A stretch of 64,000 nt of DNA from Ligilactobacillus aviarius subsp. aviarius DSM 20655 (GTDB lineage Bacteria; Bacillota; Bacilli; Lactobacillales; Lactobacillaceae): the NCBI RefSeq assembly GCF_001436315.1, contig NZ_AYZA01000024.1, positions 139,694 to 203,693 of the forward strand, written 5' to 3'. The position numbers were made by a program, and so were the translations under genes. Below are positions 50,445 to 60,096 of the stretch, piece by piece (within the stretch, counting starts at the first letter, position 1; every line of letters starts with the position of its first letter). Under the pieces are notes generated by a model. It was not told the origin of the DNA and did not search any database. It saw only the letters and a program-made list of their open reading frames with translations.

Positions 50445-51551
50445 ATGGCAATCTATAAAAAAGGAAACTCCTATGAAGTTAGAATTAGTTATAAGGATAT
50501 TAAAGGTAACTATAAACAACACCATAAGACGGGTTTTAAAAGTAAAGAAGAGGCTGAGGACTATATAGCCAATTTCAAACTGAAATTATCAAATAATATC
50601 ATTCCTTTAAAAGACAAGATTACTTTTTCTAGTTATTTTAAAGAATGGTACGAAACATATAAAGAGCCTGTTATATCAGACAACACAAAGAGAAGATATA
50701 GAACTTACATTAGAGAGGTTAAAAAGTATTTTAATAATAAAAAATTATGCGAGGTTAATAGAAAGTGTTACCAATTAATCATTAGTGATTATGGTAAAAC
50801 GCATGTTAAAACCAGTGTTACTAAGTTTGATTTTGCCATTAAATCAATGGTTAAAAGTGCAATTTTAGATGGTTTAATTGATACAGATTTCACTAAAGGA
50901 ATTACCCTAGTATACAACGATGATAATAAGATTGAAGTTGATTATCTTAATCTATCAGAAATAAAAGCTACTGTTAATTATCTGATTGAAAATCTTAAAT
51001 CTAGTCCTAAAACTACTAATAATTATATCTTTATCTTAACTGGTTTTCTTACTGGTATGCGATTAGGAGAAATACAGGCTTTAACTTGGGAAGATATAGA
51101 TTTTGAAAACAATAAAATAACAATTAATAAGAGTTGGGACGATATTAATTTTGGCTTTAAACCACCTAAAACAAAAGCTAGTAATAGAGTTATTGATATT
51201 CCAAGTATTCTATCAAATATCTTAAAAGATAAGAAGAAAGATAAAAAAGATAAACTTGTATTTTTCAATAATACAGCTCATAGAGTACCTGTAAGTCAGA
51301 ATATTAATAAGTCAATGAGACGATTATTTAAACGGTTGGGAATAAGCAGAAATAATTATCATTTTCATAGTGTAAGACATAGTTATGTAGCCTTAGCATA
51401 CTCATTAGGAATTGATTTTTATACTATTTCTAAGCAGTTAGGACATGCAAACCCTACAACTACAATTAATACTTACTCTTATTTAATTGAAGAATTTAAG
51501 CAAGAACAAACAGATATTTTAGTAAAAAAACTAGATAAACTTTTTACTTAG
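50445..51551 (+). CDS. int: Tyrosine recombinase / phage integrase
   Basis: 368 residues. N-terminal arm-type DNA-binding domain (YEVRISYKDIKGNYKQHHKTG, about 9-29 in total but shorter core), SAM-like core-binding domain (about 60-160) and catalytic domain with Arg in TGMRLGEIQALTWEDI (about 200-215), HSVRH (HxxR, about 307-311), the GH in QLGHANPTTTINTYSYL and the nucleophile Tyr within TYSYL. SD AGGAGG. It lies 46 bp from attR, transcribed toward it and in the same direction as late genes. Confidence 0.94.
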   Translation: MAIYKKGNSYEVRISYKDIKGNYKQHHKTGFKSKEEAEDYIANFKLKLSNNIIPLKDKITFSSYFKEWYETYKEPVISDNTKRRYRTYIREVKKYFNNKKLCEVNRKCYQLIISDYGKTHVKTSVTKFDFAIKSMVKSAILDGLIDTDFTKGITLVYNDDNKIEVDYLNLSEIKATVNYLIENLKSSPKTTNNYIFILTGFLTGMRLGEIQALTWEDIDFENNKITINKSWDDINFGFKPPKTKASNRVIDIPSILSNILKDKKKDKKDKLVFFNNTAHRVPVSQNINKSMRRLFKRLGISRNNYHFHSVRHSYVALAYSLGIDFYTISKQLGHANPTTTINTYSYLIEEFKQEQTDILVKKLDKLFT

Positions 51552-51596
51552 GAAAAAACTAGAGGCTATAATTCCTTATATAATAAGGTTTTATTA

Positions 51597-51766
51597 ATCC
51601 AGCATACGGTGCCCGACCATTGCAACGCTTCATTACGACTCACGTGGAAACGCCATTGGCCAAGGAGATTATTGCCGGCAAAGTGATGCCGCATAGTGTC
51701 GTTACGATTGGCCTGGGTGCAAATGATAATTTGGTATTTAAGGCTGAGGATGATCAGGCGGAATAA
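51597..51766 (+). pseudogene. attR: displaced 3' end of clpB (170 bp)
   Basis: Copy of clpB codons from AAT/GAT CCA GCA to the stop, 169/170 identical to 16788-16957, with A instead of G at 51616 (silent). No start codon and an in-frame discontinuity upstream, so it is not expressed. It is the right attachment repeat and is followed by what is probably the native clpB terminator. Confidence 0.92.
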
Positions 51767-51770
51767 TGAA

Positions 51771-51802
51771 AGAGGATAAGTGCTAAACTTATCCTTTTTT
51801 TA
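51771..51802 (+). terminator. Probable original clpB terminator
   Basis: AGGATAAG / CTTATCCT, loop TGCTAAA, T7. It directly follows the displaced clpB 3' end. Confidence 0.85.
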
Positions 51803-51935
51803 ATGCTTTCTGAATTTGATATTAGTAAATCCTATTTATAATTAATTTTATTATAAATATTAATTATCAATTTAACTCTTTACGTTGGGGTCGCTGAAAG
51901 GTTTAAGGGTTAAATTGAAGTTAGGAGAAGATACT

Positions 51936-52454
51936 ATGGGATTAGGTAAATTCGGAATTGGTTTATTATGTTTAGTTGGCGGTTCAGTAATTGGAGCAGG
52001 TGGCTATTCGGTTTATACTCATCATCATGAAAATCAAGAAACGGTTCGGGTAAGTCAAAAAAGTTCTGAAACCAAGTCTTTAAGCTCAAACAAATTAAAC
52101 AGCGAAAGTTTGCAAAGTGAATCATCAGAAAGTCAAAATCAGGTTGAGTTTAGTAGTCGGTCAACTAATAATATTAATTTACGGTCTTCAGTGGTAGCAA
52201 ATAACCAAGGAAACGGTGAGTTATATAACGCAAGTAATCATACTTTTGCCGGCTATCATAATATTCATGAGTTATGGAATAGCGGCTATACGGTTACATC
52301 ATATTTAATTAAAAAATGCGGTTATACGGCAGATCAAGCGCATAATTATATCGATCAACACTTTAGTGAAATTCGTCCATTCTTAGGTTCAGGTGAAATT
52401 CAAACGTATTATGAAAAACTAAGAAGCGAAGGACGTTCAATTAACGACAATTAA
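51936..52454 (+). CDS. Hypothetical secreted or membrane-anchored protein (172 aa)
   Basis: ATG 51936 lies about 9 nt after TTAGGAG. An N-terminal hydrophobic helix (FGIGLLCLVGGSVIGAGGYSV, split here as residues 6-25) is followed by a Ser/Glu/Asn-rich linker (about 33-80) and a C-terminal domain (FAGYHNIHELWNSGYTV; GYTADQAHNYIDQHF). The helix plus low-complexity linker indicates a surface-exposed, anchored protein. The family is unknown to me. It is the first host gene after the element. Confidence 0.7.
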   Translation: MGLGKFGIGLLCLVGGSVIGAGGYSVYTHHHENQETVRVSQKSSETKSLSSNKLNSESLQSESSESQNQVEFSSRSTNNINLRSSVVANNQGNGELYNASNHTFAGYHNIHELWNSGYTVTSYLIKKCGYTADQAHNYIDQHFSEIRPFLGSGEIQTYYEKLRSEGRSINDN

Positions 52455-52555
52455 AAGGTCAATTATTTAAAAATATATTAATCCTTTTCAATCTACTTTC
52501 CATTCCAAAACAATTCCGGTAAACTGAACCTACCACAGGTAAGGGAGCGGGAAAA

Positions 52556-52894
52556 TTGAAATTAAATAAGGATTTAATGGGGTTATTGACTCAAATTGCG
52601 CTCAAAAAGAGTGAACTTGGATCGGTTGACGGATTATATTCTGTTCGAATCAAAAATGAATATGGGTATTTTATTGTTTATATCGGGACCCGGAAAACGT
52701 TGATCAAAGGATTTAGTCAGGTTGCAACGAATGAAAATTTGAGAATTGAACTAAGCTCGTTAGATGATGATCAAACGTTGCATTACGTTGCGGTTCCGGA
52801 CGTGTTAGCATTGGAAAAGAGTTTAATGCTGATGCTGTACCGCATCGGGAGGTTAAATCAACGCATTATTGAAGATGCGAAAAAATCAAATTAA
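52556..52894 (+). CDS. Hypothetical protein (112 aa)
   Basis: TTG start at 52556 with AAGGGAG about 9 nt upstream. Soluble alpha/beta protein (YSVRIKNEYGYFIVYIG; LHYVAVPDVLALEKSLML), not recognised. A terminator follows, so it is monocistronic. Confidence 0.65.
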   Translation: MKLNKDLMGLLTQIALKKSELGSVDGLYSVRIKNEYGYFIVYIGTRKTLIKGFSQVATNENLRIELSSLDDDQTLHYVAVPDVLALEKSLMLMLYRIGRLNQRIIEDAKKSN

Positions 52895-52899
52895 ACGAA

Positions 52900-52933
52900 A
52901 AAGAAGCTGGACAACTAAGTCCAGCTTCTTTCA
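52900..52933 (+). terminator. Terminator
   Basis: AAAGAAGCTGGAC / GTCCAGCTTCTTT with a 7-nt loop. Confidence 0.85.
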
Positions 52934-53335
52934 TAACGTTAAGCAAAACTATAAAGTATCAATGAAGATTTATCTTTATAGGGTTAGTTGAGTTTCTAAC
53001 CATGTTTAATGGTAAATCAATTACAAAAAATAAGCAACACATATTAGAAAAATGTTTATTTAAATTACAAATTTTTCACATTAAATTTAAAATAAAAAGA
53101 AGTTCATTGCGAACTTCTCTCAACTCTCTTATGTACTTTTACATTATATAGGGTTTTTAATGAGTAAGAGCAAGTATCTATGGAATACTGGAAGAGATAC
53201 TTAGTGAAATAAAGTTATAAGAGAGGAATTTTTAGTGCAACCGATTGCACAAACTTTATTTTACATGAATAGTTTTAAAAATCAATTAAAAGCCAAACTA
53301 AAATTGGAATGATTTATTAAAATTTTTCTATAAAA
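52934..53335. other. AT-rich intergenic region without a clear gene
   Basis: Hairpins AGAAGTTC/GAACTTCT (53099-53119) and GTGCAA/TTGCAC (about 53238-53253). I see no credible coding frame; small RNAs cannot be excluded. Confidence 0.5.
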
Positions 53336-53368
53336 ATAAAGGTTGCGGTGAATCGCAGCCTTTACTTT
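53336..53368. terminator. Bidirectional terminator of the yjzD-like gene
   Basis: TAAAGGTTGCG / CGCAGCCTTTA; on the minus strand it is followed by a T-rich run. Confidence 0.75.
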
Positions 53369-53559
53369 TTATCTTCTTCTTTGGCGTTTGGTGCTTTAAG
53401 AAACATCGATACAAAATTGATTAAAATCCAGCCGGCAATCATTGGGATCAAACCGCTTGTTACAAAGTTGAATGGAGCACCATTCAAAGCGGAAATAATG
53501 TATCCGAATACTTCACCATAAATTGCGCACCAAAAGAGAATTGTAAGTTGTTTTAACAT
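53362..53559 (-). CDS. YjzD family (DUF2929) membrane protein
   Basis: 65 residues with two transmembrane helices (about 4-24 and 32-53) and a charged tail KAPNAKEEDKK. The pattern LFWCAIYGEVFGYIISAL then GLIPMIAGWILINF matches DUF2929/YjzD proteins of Firmicutes. On the minus strand with AAAGAGGTG upstream of its ATG; its gene overlaps the terminator at 53336. It commonly sits next to dnaE-pfkA-pyk in lactobacilli. Function unknown. Confidence 0.82.
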   Translation of the reverse strand: MLKQLTILFWCAIYGEVFGYIISALNGAPFNFVTSGLIPMIAGWILINFVSMFLKAPNAKEEDKK

Positions 53560-53680
53560 GTTAACAACACCTCTTTACTTGTAGTCTAGTATAGTTTGAT
53601 AAATTTTTCAAATCGTTCTTTAAGAGAATCTTATCGAATCTGATATAATAAGGATAACAGTGATTAGAAAGGAGATTGTG

Positions 53681-56600
53681 ATGTTTAGTCCATTACAAGT
53701 GATCAGCAGTTACAGTTTATTGCAGAGTACATTAAAAATCGATGAATATGTTAACCGCGGGAAAGAACTTGGTTATCAGGCATTGGCATTAACGGATATT
53801 AATGTAATGTACGGCGTGCTTGATTTTTATCATGCGTGCCAAAAAGCCGGAATTAAGCCGTTGATCGGATTAACATTGCAATTGAACAGTAAAGGGACGG
53901 ATCCCCAAGAAATCATTTTATTAGCGCAAAATAAGAACGGCTATCAAAATCTAATGAAGATCTCGTCGGCCAAGATGACGGTCAACGGATATGAAGCAGG
54001 CGAAGGCCCGTTAGCGCTGGATCAAATTCAAGCATTCACGCAAGATTTAAAGGTGATCATTACTGAGAAATCACCAGTCTTTGCTGGAATCCGCAATCAT
54101 AGTTTTGAAGTCGCAGCTGATTTTGTAAAGCAGTTATTGCAATTTTGGCAATCTGAAGATGTTTATTTAAGCGTTAATCCGCAAATGGATGATGACTTAG
54201 TTTACGGTTTGCGCCAATTACAGAATCAATTTGGAATTCGGCTGATTGCAAACGAGCCAGTTAAGTATCTTCATCCTGAAGAAGCATTTGATCTGCAGGT
54301 TTTAAATGCGATTGGAACAAATGCAAAGTTGATGCCGGAACAGCTTGCATCCCCGATTAAGGGTGAAGACTACCTTAAATCAAGCGAAGAATTGCATCAA
54401 GAATTTACCCAGTCGGGCCTTGAAGACTGTTGGCAAACGGCATGTGACCTGGTTGAACAGATTCAAATCAACCTTGAATTTCCGCCAACGCAATTACCGC
54501 ATTATGCAACGCCGGATGGAATTGATTCGGCAACGTATCTACGGCAGCTTTGCCAGGCAGGCTTGAAGAAACGGCTAGCTCAAATCCCGAATGCTGATCC
54601 GCAACAATATCAGCAACGGCTTGACCACGAATTGGAAGTCATTCACCGGATGGGGTTTGATGATTACTTTTTGATCGTGTGGGACGTTACGAATTTCTCC
54701 CATACGCATGATATTTTAGTGGGACCAGGACGGGGGTCTGCAGCCGGTTCGTTGGTTTCATATACCTTATTTATCACCGACGTTGATCCGATTGAATTCG
54801 GTTTGCTGTTTGAACGGTTCTTAAATGAAGAGCGGGCGCAAATGCCGGATATCGACTTGGATATTCCTGACCAAAAACGAGATGAGATCATTGACTATGT
54901 TCATCAAAAATACGGGCAAACCCATATGGCTCAAATCATTACGTTTGCGCACCTGAATGCGCGGCAGGTAATTCGCGATGTCAGTCGGGTAATGGGCCAG
55001 AACACATTTGAAGTTTCTAACTGGTCAAAGGTAATGCCGCGGCTGCACAATGTTACGTTAAAGAATGCGTACCAGCAATCGCAACCCTTACGCAATATGC
55101 TGGCTGACAGTAAATTAAACCAAAAAATCTATCAAACCGCGATGGCCCTTGAAGGATTACCGCGACAATACAGTACCCATGCCGCAGGGGTGATTTTGAG
55201 TGATCATGATTTGCGGGAATTTGTTCCGGTGCAAATTGGCGGTGAAGGAATTTACTTGACGCAATTTGCGAAGGAACAGGTTGAAGAAGTCGGCTTGTTA
55301 AAGATCGATTTCCTTGGATTGCGCAACTTAACGATTCTGGATAACGCAATTCACTTTGTTAAACGTGATTTTGACCGGAATTTTGACATTCATCAAATCA
55401 GTCTGGAAGATCCGCAAACGTTGCAGGTCTTTCAAAAGGCAGACACTGCGGGAATTTTCCAATTTGAATCAAGCGGAATCCGAAACGTTCTGGAACAGCT
55501 GCGGCCGCAACGGTTTGAAGATATTGTTTCAACCAACGCGCTGTTCCGCCCGGGTCCAATTCAAAATATTGATGAGTTTATTCGGCGGAAAAACGGCCAG
55601 GCGCCGATCACGTACCCGAATCCGCGGTTAAAGCCAATTCTGCAACTGACTTATGGAATCATTGTTTATCAGGAACAGGTTATGCAGGTGGCGTCCGAAA
55701 TGGGCGGCTTCACGCTTGGCCAAGCGGATTTGCTGCGGCGCGCAATGAGTAAGAAGAAGCAGGATGTAATTGACCGGATGCGGGATCAGTTTATCCAGGG
55801 AGCGATGAGCAAAGGATACGCTCAGGTGGATGCGGTTCAAGTTTACGAATTTATTGAACGGTTTGGAAACTACGGCTTTAACCGGTCGCACTCGGTGGCA
55901 TATTCAAAGTTAGCCTTTCAGTTAGCGTACATTAAATGTCACTATCCGGCGGCCTTTTATGCGGCAGTCTTGAATTCCGTCGTTGGTGCGGCTGAAAAGA
56001 CACGAAACTATGTGATGGAAGCGCGCGAACGCGGGGTTCAAGTTCATTTACCAGACGTTAATCAAAGTCAAATCTACTTTATTTTAAAGAATCATGAAAT
56101 TTACTTTGGTTTCCGGAGTATTCGAAAGCTGCGGATCGACTTTATCCAAGCGCTTTTGAATGAACGCAAGGCAAACGGTTATTTCCATGGCTTAGTTGAT
56201 TTCATTCGGCGCATTGATAATAAGTTTTTGAATCAGGAAACGTTGGAAGCGTTGATCTATGCCGGAGCATTCGATTCATTTGATTCCGATCGCAATCATT
56301 TGCTTGCGGAAATGCCAGGAATTCTTGAAGGCATCAAGTTAAGTGGCGGCAACGTTGATTTGTTGAAACAATTAATGCCGAAGAAGACGGCGCCAACAGC
56401 CGGGTTATCTGCCAACGAGTTATTGGAAAAAGAAGCCGAATATCTTGGAACGTACGTATCTGGGCACCCGATCGATCAATACCGGAAACTGATTGAAATT
56501 TACCGTACGGTGCCGGTCAACCGAATTCAGGTCACGAATTTTGTGCGGACGATTTTGTATGTTAAACACGTTAAGCTGATTCGAACTAAGAACCAGACAC

Positions 56601-57010
56601 AGATGGCCTTTGTCGATGTCAGTGATCCGACCGGCGAAATTGAAATGACGGTCTTTCCGCAACAGTTTGCTCAATTTGGCGGGCTGCTGCATTCGGGCGA
56701 AGTTTTAATGATCACCGGCAAGGTTCAAGAACGGAACGGCAAGCTGAATTTGGTTGCCAATACAATTCAACGGGCGGCTGAAATTAGTGATCGCTGTTAT
56801 TATTTGCGCGTTGATCAGTTGAATGCGCCTTTGCAGCAACAATTATTGCAAGTAATGCGCCAAAATCACGGTTCGGTTCCGGTGATCGTTTACGAAAAAC
56901 AACGGCAACGAAAAATTGCAATGGAGCAGCAGTACTGGTTAAGTGATTCAGCACAAACCAGGACAAAATTGGTTCAATTACTCGGGAAGGATAACGTTGT
57001 CCTTCAGTAA
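53681..57010 (+). CDS. dnaE: DNA polymerase III alpha subunit DnaE
   Basis: 1109 residues, the DnaE polymerase that in Firmicutes starts Okazaki fragments. N-terminal PHP domain (about 1-200; several metal ligands have diverged), palm/polymerase domain with VGPGRGSAAGSLVSY and PDIDLDIPDQKRDEI (catalytic Asp residues), GPIQNIDEFIRRKNG, helix-hairpin-helix region and C-terminal OB fold (VSDPTGEIEMTVFP). ATG 53681 lies 7 nt after AAAGGAG; TATAAT at 53643-53648 is the probable -10. Confidence 0.95.
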   Translation: MFSPLQVISSYSLLQSTLKIDEYVNRGKELGYQALALTDINVMYGVLDFYHACQKAGIKPLIGLTLQLNSKGTDPQEIILLAQNKNGYQNLMKISSAKMTVNGYEAGEGPLALDQIQAFTQDLKVIITEKSPVFAGIRNHSFEVAADFVKQLLQFWQSEDVYLSVNPQMDDDLVYGLRQLQNQFGIRLIANEPVKYLHPEEAFDLQVLNAIGTNAKLMPEQLASPIKGEDYLKSSEELHQEFTQSGLEDCWQTACDLVEQIQINLEFPPTQLPHYATPDGIDSATYLRQLCQAGLKKRLAQIPNADPQQYQQRLDHELEVIHRMGFDDYFLIVWDVTNFSHTHDILVGPGRGSAAGSLVSYTLFITDVDPIEFGLLFERFLNEERAQMPDIDLDIPDQKRDEIIDYVHQKYGQTHMAQIITFAHLNARQVIRDVSRVMGQNTFEVSNWSKVMPRLHNVTLKNAYQQSQPLRNMLADSKLNQKIYQTAMALEGLPRQYSTHAAGVILSDHDLREFVPVQIGGEGIYLTQFAKEQVEEVGLLKIDFLGLRNLTILDNAIHFVKRDFDRNFDIHQISLEDPQTLQVFQKADTAGIFQFESSGIRNVLEQLRPQRFEDIVSTNALFRPGPIQNIDEFIRRKNGQAPITYPNPRLKPILQLTYGIIVYQEQVMQVASEMGGFTLGQADLLRRAMSKKKQDVIDRMRDQFIQGAMSKGYAQVDAVQVYEFIERFGNYGFNRSHSVAYSKLAFQLAYIKCHYPAAFYAAVLNSVVGAAEKTRNYVMEARERGVQVHLPDVNQSQIYFILKNHEIYFGFRSIRKLRIDFIQALLNERKANGYFHGLVDFIRRIDNKFLNQETLEALIYAGAFDSFDSDRNHLLAEMPGILEGIKLSGGNVDLLKQLMPKKTAPTAGLSANELLEKEAEYLGTYVSGHPIDQYRKLIEIYRTVPVNRIQVTNFVRTILYVKHVKLIRTKNQTQMAFVDVSDPTGEIEMTVFPQQFAQFGGLLHSGEVLMITGKVQERNGKLNLVANTIQRAAEISDRCYYLRVDQLNAPLQQQLLQVMRQNHGSVPVIVYEKQRQRKIAMEQQYWLSDSAQTRTKLVQLLGKDNVVLQ

Positions 57011-57175
57011 AAAATGGATAAAATTGGTCTAAACCATCAAGTGCGTAGGAACCCTTAAATCCTCCGAAAATCCTTAAATATAATTGAAAATATTTAAAGA
57101 CAACTAAATTTAAAAGTGATAAGATAGTAATCGGAGAATGTATATTATTAGATTTATTACTCGAGGTGAAAACAA

Positions 57176-58138
57176 GTGAAACGCATTGGTATTCTTACAA
57201 GCGGTGGCGATTCACAAGGAATGAACGCTGCTGTTCGTGCCATTGCTCGTTCTGCAATGAGCGCTGGTCTCGAAGCTTATGGAATCAACTACGGATTCAA
57301 AGGGTTAGTTGAAGGTAACATCTTTAAGATGAACTCTAAAGAATTAGACGGCATTATCAATCGTGGCGGCACAATTCTTTATTCAGCTCGTTTCCCAGAA
57401 TTCGCTCAAGAAGAAGTTCAACTTCAAGGGATCGAACAACTTAAGAAGTTCGGGATCGATGCTTTAGTTGTTATCGGTGGCGATGGTTCATATCACGGTG
57501 CTGAAAAACTTACAAAGCACGGTTATAATTCAATCGGTGTTCCAGGAACGATCGATAACGATATTCCAGGAACAGACTTTACAATCGGGTTTGACTCTGC
57601 AGTAAATGTTGCAACCGAAGCCCTTGACCGGATCAACGACACTGCAACTTCACACCAACGGACATTCGTTGTTGAAGTTATGGGTCGGGGAGCAGGCGAT
57701 ATCGCATTATGGGCTGGAATTGCTGCAGGTGCGGATGCAATCGTTATTCCTGAACGCGATTATGATATTGAAGCAATCGCAAACAAGATCAAAGAAAACC
57801 GTGAAAACGGTAAAGATCACGCTTTGATCGTTCTTGCTGAAGGCGTAATGTCAGCACAAGAATTCAAAGAAAAATTAGATCAATACGGCGACTTTGATAG
57901 CCGGGCTGTAACATTGGCTCACATCCAACGTGGTGGCGTGCCAACAGCTAAGGATCGGGTATTGGCAAGCCGGTTAGGCGACTATGCCGTACGTTTATTA
58001 CTTGAAGGTAAAGGCGGTTTGGCCATTGGTATCCACGACAACAAGCTTGTTGCCACAGATATCATTGACACATTGGAAAACCACAAGCACAAGACAGATG
58101 TCTCATTGCTTGACTTAAATGATCGTTTAAGATTCTAA
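57176..58138 (+). CDS. pfkA: 6-phosphofructokinase
   Basis: ATP-dependent phosphorylation of fructose 6-phosphate, a control step of glycolysis. 320 residues with [18 protein letters not shown] (ATP site), [17 protein letters not shown] (catalytic Asp) and [12 protein letters not shown] start at 57176 after CGAGGTG. In the first motif the usual PGMN is QGMN, a variation seen in lactobacilli. Operon with pyk (23 nt apart), the standard glycolytic pair. Confidence 0.97.
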   Translation: MKRIGILTSGGDSQGMNAAVRAIARSAMSAGLEAYGINYGFKGLVEGNIFKMNSKELDGIINRGGTILYSARFPEFAQEEVQLQGIEQLKKFGIDALVVIGGDGSYHGAEKLTKHGYNSIGVPGTIDNDIPGTDFTIGFDSAVNVATEALDRINDTATSHQRTFVVEVMGRGAGDIALWAGIAAGADAIVIPERDYDIEAIANKIKENRENGKDHALIVLAEGVMSAQEFKEKLDQYGDFDSRAVTLAHIQRGGVPTAKDRVLASRLGDYAVRLLLEGKGGLAIGIHDNKLVATDIIDTLENHKHKTDVSLLDLNDRLRF

Positions 58139-58161
58139 TTTGACAGAAGGAGAACTAACTC

Positions 58162-59922
58162 ATGAAAAAGACAAAGATTGTTAGTACACTTGGACCAGCA
58201 AGTAACGATTTAGACACAATCGTTAAGTTGATCGAAGCTGGCGCAAACGTATTCCGTTTCAACTTCTCACATGGTGACCACGAAGAACACTTAGGTCGTT
58301 TAAACCTTGTTCACGAAGCTGAAAAGAAGACTGGTAAGACAGTTGGTATCTTACTTGATACAAAGGGTGCTGAAATTCGGACAACTGTTCAAAAAGACGG
58401 CAAGATCGAATTCCACATTGGCGATGAAGTTCGGATCTCAATGGATGACTCAATTGAAGGTACAAAGGAAAAGATCGCTGTTACATACCCAGGACTTTAC
58501 GATGACGTTCACGAAGGCGGCCACGTATTGTTCGATGACGGTTTGATCGACATGCAAATCGAAAAGAAAGATGACGCAAACCGTGAATTGGTATGTAAAG
58601 TATTGAACGAAGGTGTGTTAGGCTCACGTAAAGGTGTTAACGCTCCTGGCGTATCAATTAACTTACCAGGAATCACAGAAAAAGACTCAAGCGATATCCG
58701 CTTTGGTTTGGATCACGAAATCAACTACATTGCTGCTTCATTCGTACGTAAGCCACAAGATATCTTAGATATCCGTGAATTACTTGAAGAAAAGCACATG
58801 GAACACGTTCAAATCTTCCCTAAGATCGAATCACAAGAAGGTATTGACAACTTTGATGAAATCTTGAAGGTTTCAGATGGTTTGATGATCGCTCGTGGTG
58901 ACATGGGGGTTGAAATTCCACCTGAAAATGTTCCTTTGGTACAAAAGTCATTAATCAAGAAGTGTAACGCTGTAGGTAAGCCAGTTATCACAGCTACACA
59001 AATGCTTGACTCAATGATCGAAAACCCACGTCCAACACGTGCCGAAGCATCAGACGTTGCTAACGCTGTATTTGATGGGACAGACGCAACAATGCTTTCA
59101 GGTGAATCAGCAAACGGTGACTACCCTGTAGAAGCTGTTGCAACAATGGCACGAATCGACGTTAAGGCTGAAAATGCATTACGTCAATACAAGAACTTCT
59201 CAATCAACGACTTCGATAAGACAGACGTTACAGAAGCAATCGGTCGTGCAGCTGCAGAAGCAGTTGAAAACTTAGGCATCAAGACAATTGTTGCTGCTAC
59301 AGAATCAGGCTACACAGCTAAGATGATTTCGAAGTATCGTCCAGATGCAGACATCTTAGCCGTAACATTCGACGATCGCACACGTCGCGGCTTGATGGTT
59401 AACTGGGGCGTATATCCAGTTGTTGCTGAAAAGCCAGCTACAACAGATGAAATGTTCAAGTTAGCTACAGAAGAAGCTAAGAAGGCTGGCCTTGCTAAGG
59501 AAGGCGATTTAATCTTAATCGTTGCCGGTGTTCCTGTTGGCGAAAAAGGTACAACAAACATCATGAAGATCCAATTAGTTGGTTCTGCATTAGTTAAAGG
59601 CCAAGGTGTTGGCGAAGAAACAGTTATCGGTAAAGCCGTAATTGCTAAGTCAGCAGACGAAGCTAACAAGAAAGCTGAAGAAGGTTGCGTACTTGTAACA
59701 AAGACAACTGACAAGGACTACTTACCAGCAATCGAAAAGGCATCAGCATTAGTTGTTGAAAACGGTGGTTTAACATCACACGCAGCTGTTGTTGGGATCT
59801 CAATGGGTATCCCAGTTGTTGTTGGTGCTGAAAACGCAACAGACGCTATCAAGGAAGGCGAAACAGTCACAGTAGACAGCCGTCGTGGTTCAATCTACCG
59901 TGGTGCTTCAAGCACTCTCTAA
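58162..59922 (+). CDS. pyk: Pyruvate kinase
   Basis: Converts PEP and ADP to pyruvate and ATP. 586 residues: the catalytic barrel and B domain (STLGPASNDLDT; FRFNFSHGDHEEH; LMIARGDMGVEIP), the allosteric C domain, and an extra C-terminal PEP-utilising (phosphohistidine-type) domain with GGLTSHAAVVGISMGIP, as usual in Bacilli. SD AGAAGGAG. Codon use is strongly biased, consistent with high expression. Terminator follows. Confidence 0.97.
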   Translation: MKKTKIVSTLGPASNDLDTIVKLIEAGANVFRFNFSHGDHEEHLGRLNLVHEAEKKTGKTVGILLDTKGAEIRTTVQKDGKIEFHIGDEVRISMDDSIEGTKEKIAVTYPGLYDDVHEGGHVLFDDGLIDMQIEKKDDANRELVCKVLNEGVLGSRKGVNAPGVSINLPGITEKDSSDIRFGLDHEINYIAASFVRKPQDILDIRELLEEKHMEHVQIFPKIESQEGIDNFDEILKVSDGLMIARGDMGVEIPPENVPLVQKSLIKKCNAVGKPVITATQMLDSMIENPRPTRAEASDVANAVFDGTDATMLSGESANGDYPVEAVATMARIDVKAENALRQYKNFSINDFDKTDVTEAIGRAAAEAVENLGIKTIVAATESGYTAKMISKYRPDADILAVTFDDRTRRGLMVNWGVYPVVAEKPATTDEMFKLATEEAKKAGLAKEGDLILIVAGVPVGEKGTTNIMKIQLVGSALVKGQGVGEETVIGKAVIAKSADEANKKAEEGCVLVTKTTDKDYLPAIEKASALVVENGGLTSHAAVVGISMGIPVVVGAENATDAIKEGETVTVDSRRGSIYRGASSTL

Positions 59923-59950
59923 GATAGAGTTCAAATGAATATAACCGATT

Positions 59951-60026
59951 AGTTTAAATTGCAAGACGTTGCAAGTTAAACTGAGCGGATCGAAGGTCGC
60001 ACTCGACGGGGTGCGACCTTTTTTTA
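59951..60026 (+). terminator. Tandem hairpins and terminator after pyk
   Basis: Hairpin GTTTAAATTGCA / TGCAAGTTAAAC (59952-59981), then AAGGTCGCAC / GTGCGACCTT (59993-60020) with T7. The first may stabilise the mRNA 3' end. Confidence 0.85.
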
Positions 60027-60096
60027 TTCAAAATTTGATTGACAGTCGTGGAGGAATCCATTTTAATATAGATTAAGAAGATTGGAGGCGAAAGTG

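Larger units (their letters stand above)
16788..51766. mobile_element. Integrated 34.8-kb siphophage / phage-plasmid
   Basis: A complete tailed-phage genome flanked by a 170-bp direct repeat of the clpB 3' end. It holds a tyrosine integrase next to the right repeat, a plasmid-type Rep_3 initiator with iterons, packaging, head, tail and lysis genes, and a left arm with two non-coding transcripts. Nearly all genes are on the plus strand. Base composition is visibly lower in GC than the host flanks, and codon use shifts from CGG/GCC-rich to AT-ending codons. No CI/Cro pair, helicase, primase or SSB gene is seen. Confidence 0.93.

Noticed and set aside
51597..51766. Second functional clpB fragment or a small gene
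   Set aside because: No start codon or SD; it is a near-perfect copy of the clpB 3' end that marks attR.
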